Positions 27,861-28,865 of a stretch of 28,865 nucleotides of DNA are shown here, in pieces (the stretch's first letter is position 1; each line of letters opens with the position of its first letter). Under the pieces are notes generated by a model, which was given only the letters and a program-made list of their open reading frames with translations, was not told where the DNA came from and made no database searches. This DNA is from JAVBLG01 sp031553655 (GTDB lineage Bacteria > Desulfobacterota > Desulfovibrionia > Desulfovibrionales > Desulfovibrionaceae): the NCBI GenBank assembly GCA_031553655.1, contig JAVBLG010000127.1, forward strand, positions 1 through 28,865, given 5' to 3'. The position numbers were made by a program, and so were the translations under genes.

Positions 27861-28748
27861 ATGACTGCCGAACTTATCAGCGGAACAAAAATGCGCGAGG
27901 ACATCCTCGCGGAACTGGGCAAGGAAGTTGCCGAACTTAAAGAAAAACACGGGGTCACTCCTGGTCTGGTCACTATTCTGGTTGGGCAGAATCCGGCTTC
28001 GATCAGCTATGTGACCCTGAAAGTAAAAACTGCCCACTCCTTGGGCTTCCACGAAATACAGGAAAATCTGCCCGAAGACGTGAGCGAAGCCGACCTGCTG
28101 GCCATGATCGCCCGCTACAATGCCGACCCCAAAATACACGGCATTCTGGTGCAGTTACCTCTGCCCAAGCACATCAACGAAGAGAAGGTCATTGCCGCTC
28201 TTGATCCCGACAAGGATGTGGACGGATTCCACCCCGTAAACCTGGGCCGCATGGTCATAGGCAATGAAGACAAGGGCTTTCTGCCCTGTACTCCGGCCGG
28301 AATACGGGAGATGATCATCCGCTCCGGCACCCCTACCTCCGGAGCCGAAGTGGTGGTTGTGGGCCGCTCCAACATCGTGGGCAAGCCAATAAGCATCATG
28401 ATGGGCCAGAAAAACGTAAACAGCACGGTCACTATGGTGCACACCCGCACCAAAGATCTGGCTGGGCACTGCAAACGGGCCGACATTCTCATTGTGGCCG
28501 CCGGGGTTCCCGGTCTGGTCAAGCCGGAATGGATCAAGCCCGGAGCCACAGTCATTGACGTTGGCGTCAACCGCGTGGGCGTCAACGAAGCCACTGGCAA
28601 GCCCAAGCTCTGCGGCGACGTTGACTTTGACGAAGCTTGCAAGGTGGCTGGAAAAATTACCCCAGTGCCCGGCGGCGTGGGCCCTATGACTATTACTATG
28701 CTGATGAAAAATACCGTGGAATCCGCTAAGCGCGGTTTGGCGCGGTAA
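27861..28748 (+). CDS. folD: Bifunctional methylene-THF dehydrogenase/methenyl-THF cyclohydrolase
   Basis: FolD interconverts 10-formyl-, methenyl- and methylene-THF with NAD(P). The 295-aa protein has the active-site residues Tyr50 and Lys54 (SISYVTLK), Gln98 (ILVQLPLP) and Asp121 (KDVDGFHP). It also has PCTPAGI near 142, the nucleotide motif VVGRSNIVGKPI near 166, and the closing GGVGPMTITML. It follows fhs by 17 bp with a weak ribosome-binding site (AAGAGAAA). The gene is complete. The DNA after its stop is only 13 bp before the poly-G run, so no terminator can be judged. Confidence 0.97.
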   Translation: MTAELISGTKMREDILAELGKEVAELKEKHGVTPGLVTILVGQNPASISYVTLKVKTAHSLGFHEIQENLPEDVSEADLLAMIARYNADPKIHGILVQLPLPKHINEEKVIAALDPDKDVDGFHPVNLGRMVIGNEDKGFLPCTPAGIREMIIRSGTPTSGAEVVVVGRSNIVGKPISIMMGQKNVNSTVTMVHTRTKDLAGHCKRADILIVAAGVPGLVKPEWIKPGATVIDVGVNRVGVNEATGKPKLCGDVDFDEACKVAGKITPVPGGVGPMTITMLMKNTVESAKRGLAR

Positions 28749-28761
28749 GGGATATATTTGT

Positions 28762-28865
<104 letters not shown>

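Overview
The window reads as an ordinary chromosomal contig from a Gram-negative anaerobe, most likely a Desulfovibrio-like bacterium (Desulfovibrionales). This placement is an inference. It rests on a formate-THF ligase/FolD pair, a polyferredoxin-type protein, a PAS domain with a CxxCP motif in a large soluble hybrid kinase, a short lipoprotein of a kind I associate with Desulfovibrio, and bacterial-type tRNAs. There is no 16S gene to confirm it. I see no prophage, no insertion sequence with a transposase, no CRISPR array and no defence island.

Layout. 1-201 is one copy of a dispersed non-coding repeat, followed by a YjiH-type GATE membrane protein (297-1649). A large imperfect inverted repeat (1649-1795) separates it from a leftward cluster. 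In transcription order that cluster is a 1214-aa hybrid histidine kinase (promoter at 8449-8477), a lipoprotein, a phosphoglycolate-phosphatase-like HAD enzyme and, beyond a repeat fragment, a winged-helix/4Fe-4S protein. Next come hisD, back to back with tRNA-His, then a GT2 glycosyltransferase with a helical N-terminal half. A tRNA block follows (Gly-GCC, Cys-GCA, Gly-GCC, Gly-CCC). The repair genes sbcD-sbcC run rightward and meet xth head-on with 6 bp between them. panC-metK and osmC follow on the minus strand. The leftward operon at 24688-21845 encodes a metallo-beta-lactamase-fold hydrolase, an MFS transporter and a DUF6282-like metal hydrolase, and looks like an uptake and degradation unit for an unknown compound. 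A CBS-pair protein and the C1-folate pair fhs-folD close the window.

The most unusual content is non-coding. A mosaic hairpin repeat family has four clear copies or fragments and one decayed copy. Two of the copies point their conserved tail at a downstream gene. There are also several long, near-perfect dyads that do not look like standard terminators. The contig starts inside a repeat copy and ends in a 66-nt poly-G run followed by G/C-only sequence. That end is almost certainly a sequencing or assembly artefact and should not be interpreted biologically. I did not find a clearly new biological system; the best candidates are the repeat family and the three-gene hydrolase/transporter operon.
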